NCBI GenBank assembly: GCA_016285615.1
Contig: JAEERB010000033.1
Location: 1 to 19,416 of the forward strand
Origin: Bacteroidales bacterium
Lineage (GTDB): Bacteria; Bacteroidota; Bacteroidia; Bacteroidales; WCHB1-69
DNA: 19,416 bases
Direction of reading: 5' to 3'
In this document: piece after piece, positions 9,701 to 16,096 of the stretch
Layout of the letters: every line of letters starts with the position of its first letter
How positions within the stretch are numbered: the first letter of the stretch is position 1
Position numbers and translations under genes: made by a program
The notes under the pieces: model-generated
What the model saw: only the letters and a program-made list of their open reading frames with translations
Told to the model about the DNA's origin: nothing
The model's database searches: none

Positions 9701-12356
9701 CGGCAAACTGCTTGTAGGTGGGCACATGCCAGCCATCGGGGCAAATGCCTTGGATTATGGCATCTTGGTTAGTCTGACCACCTGAAGAGATATCATTTGC
9801 AGTGCCCCAAGGATAGAGTACCACATGACCAACGATGGTATCGGTACGTTCGTAATAGTATCTTGTATCAGTTACAAAATTGGGCACAATAGTTGAAAGG
9901 GCTTCCATCTTACGGCCGTCGGGCATGGTTTTAGTTCTCATGTTTTCAGCCATCCAGCACTGTTTGCCAATCTGGACAGTTTTATATATATTACCCTCAA
10001 CATCTTCAAGATAGCCACATGCACGGTTGTCTTTAGCAAAGGAATAATCTCCACTTGACGTAAACTTATGGTTCATAAATTGATACGGGAATTCCTTATC
10101 ACTAACCGTCTGGTACATTTCGACAACTTCGGCTGGTGTTACTTCTAAATGCAACGTGACGATACTGTCGCAACCAGTGGAAGAATTGAATGTAAATTCG
10201 TAATCGCCAGCTTGGCTCAACAGGCTATCACCGAAATGATAGGGCAGATCGGCTTCGCAGACGCTCACGTTCATTACATAACGTGAAGGAATAACATTCA
10301 AATGAAGTACGACCAAACTATCACAGCCCATGAATGATTTCAGGGAAAATTCGTAATCACCGCTCTCGGTCAACAACGAATCACCAAAATGATAGGGCAG
10401 ATCAGCTTCACAAACATATTCATCTATATCGGTACGAGATGATTGAACAGCGAGATGTAATATGATGAGACTATCCAAACCATGAGAAGATGTTAATCTA
10501 AACTCATATTCACCGCTTTCTGTCAACAGGGAATCACCAAAACGATAAGGCAAATCCGATTCACAAACAACGACAAAATTATCTATACCTGGGTCGTAAA
10601 ATGCTTGTTGCAGAAATCCATTGTATATTTTTCTTCCATTTCTCTCCCTTGTAATATCAAACACATATTGTGGAACAGACATATCTTCGTTTATGTTAAC
10701 AACATTATATGGCCATTGATTCCAAACTTTGCGAGCTGGAGGCCATGCGCCAGGAGTTGCGCTCTCAAAAACTTGCATACGACCAGATGCTGAAGTAATT
10801 TCAAATTGATCTGTGACAATAATATCCGCATGACCATCTTGGTCCACATCGGCAATAACGGGATATTCTGCCAAAGTACCTGAAATACATGTTTGAGGCA
10901 CACTCAATTTACCTAAGTTTGTTCCATCAAGAATATATAATTGGTTTCGACCACGATATACAATTTCAGATTTGTCATCCTGATTGAAGTCAAATACCGA
11001 GAATCCAGCACTTTCGGAATATTCTGTAGCTTGGGCTCGAGTGAAGACCTCTTCAATATTTTTGGCGTTGGTATTGTTGGCGGCTGATAAGAATCCTTTC
11101 TTATATCGGAACACATGCATCATGTCCATATAGCTTTCATTTTTAAGCCAGTGGTAACCCAAAATCCAGCCATTAGCCATGATTTCCGGGTATCCATCAC
11201 CATCGATGTCGGCGGCGAAAGGCACGCTCAACGAGAAGGTCTTTGGGTTACAGATGAAATAGCCTATCAACTCCGAAGTTTGTCCTTCCCAAACATAGAG
11301 GCCAATATGATTCTGTCCACCAGAAAATATACTTGAGCCAAAAGCATCCTTACGCATACCTAAAACGCAGACATCCAAGTCATCATCATTATCAAAGTCG
11401 AGAACCATTGTCTGTCCGTCGTACATATCACTATACGGCAGCGGTGTAGTACATTGGTTCAGAATCTCGAATCTATTACCGCTGGTTCCCATCGGGTTGT
11501 TGATAGTCACTTTGTAGGCGGTATTGCCTGCACAAAGCTCCAGTTTCTTGTCGCCATCGATATCAGCCAACGCAAAGAAGTAATAACCTTCACCCAAGCA
11601 ACCGGTTTTGGAGGTATTCCAAGAGCCATGCACCTGATGCGGGTCGCCAAAGCCCATACCTGTAGTGGCCATCTCGCCCTTAAGAATGCAGGTTCCCGTA
11701 ATAGCATTAAAAATGGTGCCACCACAAACCAATTCGGCGATGCCATCATTGTTAATATCAGTCACCATGGGTGTAAACATATAGTCCAGAGGTTCTCTGC
11801 TCTTCCAAATGTAGTCGTCGGGACCGGAGTTGGCTTTGCTACCGTCGTAGCAATAGACATACTTGTCGCCATACCGTCCATTCCCAATTTTAGGACCAAT
11901 GCTCACGATAAAAACTTCACACTTGCCATCCTTGTTCACATCGGCGATGGCTACGGTTTGACCCATAGTTTGGAAATTATGGGTTTGGATTTTATATTTC
12001 ACATTGCCGGTTTTACCGTTCAACACTACCAGATGATGCGTGATATATCCACCAGGAACTGCATAACCATCCGTCAGATAGGGTGCACACCACACGCCTA
12101 TCACTTCCGGCAGCCCATCGCCGTTCATATCGGCAACCAAAGGGGTGGAACAGCCATGAATGGCATTGTCCTCTGCACGGAGGTCTCCCGAAGTCCATTT
12201 CAGTTTGATGTCGAAACTTTTGGCGGGTGGTGTCACCGTACATTCCGATGTATCCACATTGTCGGGAAGAATGCGCTGTGCCCAAAGAGTTGTTACATTG
12301 AATGTTAGCACGACCGCAACTATCACAGTCAAAACATGTCTAAGAGTTGTTTTCAT
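3744..12356 (-). CDS. Giant T9SS-exported surface protein: FG-GAP propeller, 18 LPY/GCDS repeats with 4 nested FISUMP domains, type A sorting domain
   Basis: 2870 residues. A signal peptide (MKTTLRHVLTVIVAVVLTF...TLWAQ) is followed by an FG-GAP/VCBS propeller (~30-590) with eight Ca-binding-type motifs such as VADMNGDGLPEV, IADVNKDGKCEV and IADVDQDGHADI. From residue 598 to ~2602 come 18 copies of a ~50-residue unit, CE.DLPY.F.DS.LTESGDYEF......GCDS...LHL.V.P. Units 4, 7, 11 and 14 each hold a FISUMP domain (residues 780-1031, 1194-1444, 1665-1937, 2107-2363; hallmarks TV.IG.QCWM.EN.R, GICP.GWH.P, RCV.D). Two FN3-like domains (~2606-2790) and a type A T9SS C-terminal domain (~2795-2870: IIYPNPNHGRF, then STLAAGSYVIKAF, ending GIKRIVKD) follow. 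Expected to be exported and anchored at the outer membrane; adhesion or polymer binding is inferred, not shown. Start: the only ATG giving a signal peptide, ~70 nt after a good promoter. No frameshift seen. Confidence 0.93.
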   Translation of the reverse strand: MKTTLRHVLTVIVAVVLTFNVTTLWAQRILPDNVDTSECTVTPPAKSFDIKLKWTSGDLRAEDNAIHGCSTPLVADMNGDGLPEVIGVWCAPYLTDGYAVPGGYITHHLVVLNGKTGNVKYKIQTHNFQTMGQTVAIADVNKDGKCEVFIVSIGPKIGNGRYGDKYVYCYDGSKANSGPDDYIWKSREPLDYMFTPMVTDINNDGIAELVCGGTIFNAITGTCILKGEMATTGMGFGDPHQVHGSWNTSKTGCLGEGYYFFALADIDGDKKLELCAGNTAYKVTINNPMGTSGNRFEILNQCTTPLPYSDMYDGQTMVLDFDNDDDLDVCVLGMRKDAFGSSIFSGGQNHIGLYVWEGQTSELIGYFICNPKTFSLSVPFAADIDGDGYPEIMANGWILGYHWLKNESYMDMMHVFRYKKGFLSAANNTNAKNIEEVFTRAQATEYSESAGFSVFDFNQDDKSEIVYRGRNQLYILDGTNLGKLSVPQTCISGTLAEYPVIADVDQDGHADIIVTDQFEITSASGRMQVFESATPGAWPPARKVWNQWPYNVVNINEDMSVPQYVFDITRERNGRKIYNGFLQQAFYDPGIDNFVVVCESDLPYRFGDSLLTESGEYEFRLTSSHGLDSLIILHLAVQSSRTDIDEYVCEADLPYHFGDSLLTESGDYEFSLKSFMGCDSLVVLHLNVIPSRYVMNVSVCEADLPYHFGDSLLSQAGDYEFTFNSSTGCDSIVTLHLEVTPAEVVEMYQTVSDKEFPYQFMNHKFTSSGDYSFAKDNRACGYLEDVEGNIYKTVQIGKQCWMAENMRTKTMPDGRKMEALSTIVPNFVTDTRYYYERTDTIVGHVVLYPWGTANDISSGGQTNQDAIIQGICPDGWHVPTYKQFADMCNVIDPEWNRGAMSTASGAYTLPSNNKLAIKLGDPSCRWISYGENYANLETATFSTVENTLGYNWGNHIEDPDANSSGFTATVSGYWRNGSYWYNGCLVLWTACGSSPTGYGRVVKIASDNTGIYHQGWSQTAREGYAVRCVKDTLMEAEPEGNKCELIKLHLKVTHEVDPVSVCENELPYMFMDSALTESGVYEFSVSTSADRDSVVVLHFTVNPTYHLEQDAIACENDLPYHFLDTLLTESGDYVFTRKTSTGCDSIVTLHVHVTPVHQMEQTITICESELPYQYMGEMFSSGGEYEIDMNRFLCGDKISDVEGNQYKTVRIGSQCWMAEDMRTKTLPDGTALVPLTTGANYNTGRYYYERTDDIVGTSVYYPWSTACNSSSGNTDQEAQLQGICPQGWHVPTYRQFAEMCNILDPSWQKGSENVTSTNAGAHEQSSQKLAVKLAVPEAHWQAYSAAEYGGTPTTSTLANTPGYNWKNHIVDADANASGFSAAPKGYWKSGSFYFDGAYSMWVAVSSTLYNYSNLVKVDYNTTGIRHLSEQTSGKDAYPVRCVMDMTIPEDEMLDEIPSSNGCRVMKLQLNVLPTLYQTVEEQVCDNELPYHFIDRDLLENGEYQFELKSSTGCDSIVMLNLTIVPTHFETSETVCEADLPYMFHGQSLTESGDYEATLQSSVGCDSIVTLHLTVIPNRYEMTLEVCEVDLPFEFNGRNLPQAGDYEFSFTSSVGCDSVLTLHLDVVPTFEDMHLDIAEEDLPYRFGDSTLTQAGDYILFSPGDPCGKKLVDIEGNQYNTVRIGSQCWMQENMRVKTYPDGTPLQEWTVALRNQGAKIYGIVSDPTIGGEQVLYTWRGATNLDAANKDQTLKVQGICPNGWHIPSYRDFVTLFSSIDPNWDSGPENATINGNVGNTANSDNQLAIKLSAKDGVWEAYNGPGVNDPTATCHQTVNSPGYAYVNNPNDPSWKWNESGFNAYPAGYIIKDKTYTVPSGTSAAQAHWWNNGALNLWTSISDGVATAASCPECVKIQCYYTGVPHFRYRQEIKQSYSVRCVMDEDNDDQTSMSGPGSVICDQIINLHLAVHQTHFEYSHTVCEADLPYEFCNSQLTESGDYEFRYTSSYGLDSIITLHLTVHPARTEVDDHICEADLPYHFLGRDLTESGDYEFALKSFAGCDSLVVLHLEVVPTLYPMTVDVCEAELPYYFMDTVINESGDYVIPIRGFQACGDILTDVEGNQYSTVQIGSQCWMAENLRTKTMPDGRAMEPLSNTVPNFNSSMRYYYETEDTIAGYVVLYPWATAVDRTTAQTNQDARIQGVCPNGWHVPTYKQFADMCKAIDPEWEGNASLTPSLGGYIWGSYNKLAVKLADPSAAWFERERWEILMSDFGFEYDPDLYPETPGYNWQYGIWDPDANASGFSAIPSGHWYNGSYFNYGDMELWTSIGYSSTGYAGYVDISYRETGVSFIGWDNTAQEARVVRCVKNENDTAMQIPPSHGCEQSVALHFTVHKTEEEDVYVKICETELPYFFEGVGATLYEAGDYQYVVQTEFGCDSIINLHLTVNPIYHTEVYQSVCDNELPFFYLGGELTASGDYDFPMLSENVCDSLVTLHLTINPTYHHEDYVTVCDNELPFFYQDSALSASGEYDFMLKSEHGCDSLVTLHFKVNPTYHHEDAVTICQSGLPYTYGKRTFDENTVSGDYDVHFQTVNGCDSVITLHLTVNASENTEFCMVTVNEQNMNQLVWEKNAQVDHYNLYREGDLAGRYDLIASVPYSNSSVWTDSASNTNVRSYRYRISSVDYCNVESELSPIHKTMHLTIGAGINNSWNLVWTEYEGAMYSTYRIYRGTTSGNLEHIATLPANNTSYTDQNVSADVVYYQVVIVLDEPCNPMKAFNTIKSNMATNDASGIDKYSFEHSLIIYPNPNHGRFTVRSSQYVMDKVQVFDMEGRLLQTLDCMGQEAKVDISTLAAGSYVIKAFNKNQVVGIKRIVKD
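4550..10570 (-). repeat. Coding tandem repeat: 18 LPY/GCDS units, four split by FISUMP domains
   Basis: The array occupies residues ~598-2602 of the giant protein. Plain units have VC[ED].[DE]LPY.F at the start, G[DE]Y in the middle and GCDS[IL]V.LHL.V at the end. In the four split units the GCDS cysteine is replaced by C-[FISUMP]-C, after which the unit resumes (KCELIKLHLKV, GCRVMKLQLNV, ICDQIINLHLAV, GCEQSVALHFTV). FISUMP nucleotide spans are 9264-10019, 8025-8777, 6546-7364 and 5268-6038. The units have diverged in nucleotide sequence, so the array is not a recent slippage product. Unit linkers show higher-order block duplications. Confidence 0.88.
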
Positions 12357-12430
12357 ATAGGGGGTGATTATTTTTTATACTGTTAAATTTCGTTTTTTCA
12401 GCCTTTTTTGGCAAGATATAATTAAGGCGG

Positions 12431-12463
12431 TAAAGATAATAAAAAAAATGATACACTTGCAAA
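12431..12463 (-). promoter_or_regulatory. Promoter of the giant surface-protein gene (-33/-7 pair)
   Basis: On the minus strand TTTG (12460-12463) is separated by 21 bp from TATCTTTA (12431-12438), one base off TAnnTTTG. This is the typical Bacteroidetes -33/-7 arrangement. A start near 12424 would give a ~70-nt AT-rich leader to the ATG at 12356. It is clearly separate from the divergent plus-strand -7 box. Confidence 0.65.
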
Positions 12464-12528
12464 CCTTTGTCATCGCAAAAAAACACACATTTTTTACGCA
12501 AAACGACATGAGTTAACAACTATCGTTG

Positions 12529-12536
12529 TATCTTTG
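12529..12536 (+). promoter_or_regulatory. -7 box for the divergent FG-GAP/type B protein gene
   Basis: TATCTTTG is an exact TAnnTTTG match, 56 bp before the ATG at 12593. No convincing TTG lies 19-21 bp upstream. The 236-bp region between the two ATGs carries one promoter per direction, about 65 bp apart, leaving room for a shared regulator; no clear operator palindrome was found. Confidence 0.55.
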
Positions 12537-12592
12537 CAGATTGACATTTTGTATAGTTGGGAGATAATTAGATTTTTCAAAGAATCGCCTCT

Positions 12593-15500
12593 ATGGGAAG
12601 ATCGACAAAAACGCTTGGTTTACTGTTTCTTATACTCTGTTGTGCCAACATTCTATGGGCTCAACATCCAGGGGATAATCCGACCGATTGGCCTGACAAT
12701 ATCGACACGTCGGACTGCACTACTCTACCGCCCGAGAAGAACTTCGACATCAAGCTCAAGTGGCAGTCGCCCGATTTGCGGCCGCAGGACATGGCCATCC
12801 ACGGTTGCTCCACCCCGCTCGTAGCAGACCTTGACGGCGACGGCTATCCCGAAGTGCTCGGTGCATGGACCCGCACCAACGGCACGGATGACTACACGAT
12901 GCCTGGCTCATACGTTACCCCTGATTTCATTGTGTTAGACGGAAAGACAGGGGCATTCAAATATCGCATCAAGACGCACAACTTCCAAGTTCATGGCCAG
13001 CCCGTCGCCATTGCCGATGTGGACAAAGACGGGAAGAGTGAGATTTTCATTGTCGGCATGGGCAAGAAAGGCAACCAAGCTGTTTATGCCGACAAGTATG
13101 TCTATTGCTACGACGGTAGCAAGGCCAACACGGGTGCTGATGACTACAAGTGGAAAAGTAAGGAACCTTTGGACCACGTGTATATTCCTATGGTGGCTGA
13201 CCTTAACAACGACGGCATGCCCGAACTGGTTTGTGGCGGCACCATTTTAAATGCTATTACAGGGACTTGTATTCTTAAGGGAGAGATGGCCGAAACGGGC
13301 ATGGGCTTCGGCGACCCACATGCGGTGAACGGCTCTTGGAACATTGCTAAACCAGGTGTTCTGGGTGAAGCATACTACCTGTTTGCCGTAGCCGACATTG
13401 ACGGAGACAAACAACTGGAAATCTGTGCCGGCAACACGGTTTACAAAGCCACCATCACCAATCCTATGGGCACCAGTGGAAACACCTTCAAGACTGTGCG
13501 CCAATGCACGGCCACCCTTCCCTACAGCGATGTTTACGACGGACAGACCTTCGTGCTTGACTTTGATAATGACGGAGATATGGATATTTGCGTGTTGGGG
13601 TGCCGAAAAGACCATTTTAGCTCCGGGATTTTCTCGTCAGGACAAAACCATATTTGTGTATATGTGTGGGAAGGGCAGACCACCGATTTGCTCGGCTATT
13701 TTGCTCTCGACCCGCACACTTTCTCGCTCAGCATACCTTTTGCCGCCGACATCAACGGCGACGGCATGGCCGAAATCATCACCAATGGCTGGGTGTACGG
13801 CTGGCACTGGCATCAAAACGACAGCCGCCACGACATGATGCATGTTTTCCGATATAAGAAAGGGTACTCATCAACCGCCAACAACACCAACGCCAAAAAT
13901 ATTGAAGAGATTTTCACCCGTGACCAAGCGCGCGAATTCTCTGAAAGCTCTGGATTTACGGTTTTCGATTTCAACCAGGACGGCAAATCGGAAATCGTCT
14001 TCCGCAACAACAAGAACCTCTACATTCTGGATGGCACCAACCTCAGCAAGCTTTGCACTCCGCAAACCTGCATTTCGGGCACATTAGCCGAGTATCCGAT
14101 TGTGGCTGATGTGGACTGCGACGGCCACGCCGACATCATCTATACCGACCAATATGCACCTGGCGAAACCAGCAATGTGGCTGGGCGCGTCAATGTGTGC
14201 GAAAGTAGCACACCAGCCGCCTGGGGCCCTGCCCGCAAAGTGTGGAATCAGTGGCCGTACAATGTGGTGAATATCAACGAAGATATGACCGTTCCCAAAT
14301 ACCAGTTCCCCATTACTCATATATTTGGAAACGGAGAAAAACCATTCAATGCTTTTTTGAAACAGCAAACCAAACTGAACAAGAACGGCGACATGTTCGC
14401 ACCTGCGCCTGACGCCACCTTTGTGGAAGATTCTGTCATTTTGACCCCCTATTGCGACTCCATCACCATCGACATCCTGTTTACAAACCAAGGCACCGAA
14501 GCTTTATATAATCCTTACGGGCTCACCATCTACAAAGATGCCTACAAAGGACAAATCCTTTACCAAAAGACCTTCAGCAATGACCTCGCCATCAACGACA
14601 AAGTCCGTCTTCACCTGACTTATACCGAAGCTGACCTGGCACAATATATGCCTCTCAACCGTTTTATCATCACCCTCAACGACATAGGCACCGGCATTGC
14701 CGAAGATGGCGGACAACAGAAAGAGTGCGACACCACCAACAACCGCTTCATCTGCGACTTTCCTGGCTTTGTCAGCTCCGACTATGACACAGTGATTCAT
14801 CACATGTGTGTGGGCGACATTTACGCTATCGGCGAAAGCATCTACACCGAGGAAGGCGTTTATGTTGACACGTTGACCAACCGCATGGGCTGCGACAGCA
14901 TCGTCACCTCGTATGTTTATACCCACGAAATCAGTGTGGATCTCGGCCCCGACCAGAGATACTGCTCCGATGACTATAGTCCCGTCACTTTAGATGCGGG
15001 TGAGGCCAACGCTTACGAATGGCAGAACGGCTCAAGCGACCGCACATTTACTGTCTTTGAAACAGGCACTTACACCGTTATTGTCTTCGATGAGTACGGC
15101 TGTTCAGACACCGACGATGTCGTGATTGACATCATTCCCAATCCCGAAGTCAACATTACCAAAAACACGGAAGATTTCTGCGATGAGGGACAATTAATAC
15201 TCACCGCCAACTCATCCGTTCCCGATGTAACCTACCGATGGAACACTTACGAAACCACGCAAAGTATCACGATTACCACGCCTGGCACCTATCAGGTGTT
15301 TGTCGATAATCAAGGCTGCACAGGTTCCGCAAGCATACAGATTCCTCTGTGTCCCTGCGAAGTTTGGTGTCCCAACGCTTTCACGCCCAACGATGATGGC
15401 ATTAACGATATATTTCTGCCGCAAATCAGCAACACATTGGCCTCCTACGAATTAATCATTTTCAACCGCTGGGGCCAGCGCATATACCGTACTGAGGATG

Positions 15501-15640
15501 TGAACCAAGGTTGGAACGGATGCACCATGCCAGGCATGATGTGCCCTGTAGGTGTTTATTATTACGTGCTCACCTATTCGTGTATGAGTCTGCCCGAAAA
15601 GCCTATTATGAAGCACGGAAGTATTACGCTGGTAAGATGA
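12593..15640 (+). CDS. T9SS-exported FG-GAP propeller protein with type B (gliding-associated) sorting domain
   Basis: 1015 residues. The signal peptide is GLLFLILCCANILWAQ, with likely cleavage after ALWA-type LWA|Q. Residues ~35-560 form an FG-GAP/VCBS propeller with eight D.D.DG-type motifs (VADLDGDGYPEV, IADVDKDGKSEI, VADLNNDGMPEL, VADIDGDKQLEI, LDFDNDGDMDI, AADINGDGMAEI, FDFNQDGKSEI, VADVDCDGHADI), about two-thirds identical by eye to the divergent giant protein. Residues ~590-720 look like a CARDB-type beta domain. One isolated relative of the giant's repeat follows (MCVGDIYAIGESIYTEEG...GCDSIVTSYVY, ~735-780). Two Ig/PKD-like domains lead to a type B T9SS C-terminal domain: CPNAFTPNDDGINDIF, IFNRWGQRIYR, WNG, PVGVYYYVLTY, GSITLVR, as in SprB-type proteins. 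Predicted extracellular, using the T9SS route for type B substrates; the bound ligand is unknown. Confidence 0.93.
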   Translation: MGRSTKTLGLLFLILCCANILWAQHPGDNPTDWPDNIDTSDCTTLPPEKNFDIKLKWQSPDLRPQDMAIHGCSTPLVADLDGDGYPEVLGAWTRTNGTDDYTMPGSYVTPDFIVLDGKTGAFKYRIKTHNFQVHGQPVAIADVDKDGKSEIFIVGMGKKGNQAVYADKYVYCYDGSKANTGADDYKWKSKEPLDHVYIPMVADLNNDGMPELVCGGTILNAITGTCILKGEMAETGMGFGDPHAVNGSWNIAKPGVLGEAYYLFAVADIDGDKQLEICAGNTVYKATITNPMGTSGNTFKTVRQCTATLPYSDVYDGQTFVLDFDNDGDMDICVLGCRKDHFSSGIFSSGQNHICVYVWEGQTTDLLGYFALDPHTFSLSIPFAADINGDGMAEIITNGWVYGWHWHQNDSRHDMMHVFRYKKGYSSTANNTNAKNIEEIFTRDQAREFSESSGFTVFDFNQDGKSEIVFRNNKNLYILDGTNLSKLCTPQTCISGTLAEYPIVADVDCDGHADIIYTDQYAPGETSNVAGRVNVCESSTPAAWGPARKVWNQWPYNVVNINEDMTVPKYQFPITHIFGNGEKPFNAFLKQQTKLNKNGDMFAPAPDATFVEDSVILTPYCDSITIDILFTNQGTEALYNPYGLTIYKDAYKGQILYQKTFSNDLAINDKVRLHLTYTEADLAQYMPLNRFIITLNDIGTGIAEDGGQQKECDTTNNRFICDFPGFVSSDYDTVIHHMCVGDIYAIGESIYTEEGVYVDTLTNRMGCDSIVTSYVYTHEISVDLGPDQRYCSDDYSPVTLDAGEANAYEWQNGSSDRTFTVFETGTYTVIVFDEYGCSDTDDVVIDIIPNPEVNITKNTEDFCDEGQLILTANSSVPDVTYRWNTYETTQSITITTPGTYQVFVDNQGCTGSASIQIPLCPCEVWCPNAFTPNDDGINDIFLPQISNTLASYELIIFNRWGQRIYRTEDVNQGWNGCTMPGMMCPVGVYYYVLTYSCMSLPEKPIMKHGSITLVR

Positions 15641-15691
15641 GAAATAATTGACAATTAACAATTTACAATTATTTCATTCAATGATGTTTAA

Positions 15692-15715
15692 GGCACACCT
15701 TGTGTGTCCGTTTTT
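15692..15715 (+). terminator. Probable terminator of the type B surface-protein gene
   Basis: GG + CACAC-CTT-GTGTG + CC forms a 7-bp stem with one bulged T, followed by GTTTTTG, 51 bp after the stop codon. It is shorter than the other two terminators in the window, so less certain. Three 7-mers of the form NACAATT precede it (15649-15670) and can pair weakly with each other. Confidence 0.5.
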
Positions 15716-15926
15716 GCGAATTGCAGGTGCATAGCGCGATACGCATCCACGGGGAATTGGTAGGGGCGAATAATTATACGCCCTTACGGGCCAATTGAAA
15801 AAGGAGATTCCGCAGCTCCACTGCGGAATGGAGGACCACAATTCCGTAATAATTTATGCGGCGGCACCACTGCCAAGAATAAACACCTTGCCGGACTGCC
15901 GCCGCCCATTAAGACAAAGACCAATA
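15716..15926. repeat. Non-coding hairpin cluster upstream of the GIY-YIG gene
   Basis: No gene is seen between 15641 and 16096. The region holds four separate foldable sequences: TGCATA-GCGCGA-TACGCA (one mismatch, ~15729-15746); GGGCG-AATAATTATA-CGCCC inside a larger AATTGG/CCAATT pair (~15757-15796); a perfect 9-bp stem ATTCCGCAG-CTCCA-CTGCGGAAT (15807-15829); and a long-range 9-bp stem GCGGCGGCA/TGCCGCCGC (15858-15866 with 15897-15905) closing a 30-nt loop that has its own small CAAG/CTTG pair. The cluster continues into the repeat copy at 15927. Confidence 0.65.
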
Positions 15927-15978
15927 TCTCCATTCCGCGGCCTTTGGCCGCGGAACCCCATAATTAAACGATAACCCT
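15927..15978 (+). repeat. GIY-YIG-flanking hairpin direct repeat, left copy
   Basis: 52 bp beginning TCTCCATTCCGCGG and ending GATAACCCT. It contains a perfect 10-bp stem TTCCGCGGCC-TTT-GGCCGCGGAA (15933-15955) followed by CCCCATAATTAAACG. It matches the right copy (16388-16438) except for one indel, three loop bases and two substitutions. Confidence 0.85.
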
Positions 15979-16049
15979 CCATTAATCCACAATTCAAACC
16001 TGTTGAAAATTTTATGTTAATAAAATCATTATTATTTGTTAATTATTCA

Positions 16050-16057
16050 TATGTTTG
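16050..16057 (+). promoter_or_regulatory. -7 box for the GIY-YIG gene
   Basis: TATGTTTG matches TAnnTTTG exactly and is followed by CAATC, as at the M20 promoter. It lies 39 bp before the GTG start. A TTTG at 16035 is too close to be its -33 element. Confidence 0.45.
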
Positions 16058-16096
16058 CAATCATAAATTCCATGTAATTCTAAAAACAAACATGCT

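Noticed and set aside
5268..10019. FISUMP segments as separate inserted genes or a frameshifted pseudogene
   Set aside because: The reading frame is continuous across all four, with no stops and with unit halves preserved on both sides.
11454..12308. 284-codon plus-strand ORF opposite the giant gene's start
   Set aside because: It is antisense to the conserved FG-GAP propeller, shows no domain, and similar shadow ORFs occur opposite the paralogue, as expected from biased codon use.
12593..12670. Lipoprotein signal (LILCC) in the type B protein
   Set aside because: The residues before the cysteines do not fit a lipobox, and a signal-peptidase I site (LWA|Q) plus a T9SS sorting domain explain export better.
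16035..16057. TTTG at 16035 as -33 element of the GIY-YIG promoter
   Set aside because: The gap to the -7 box is 11 bp, far shorter than the usual 19-21 bp.
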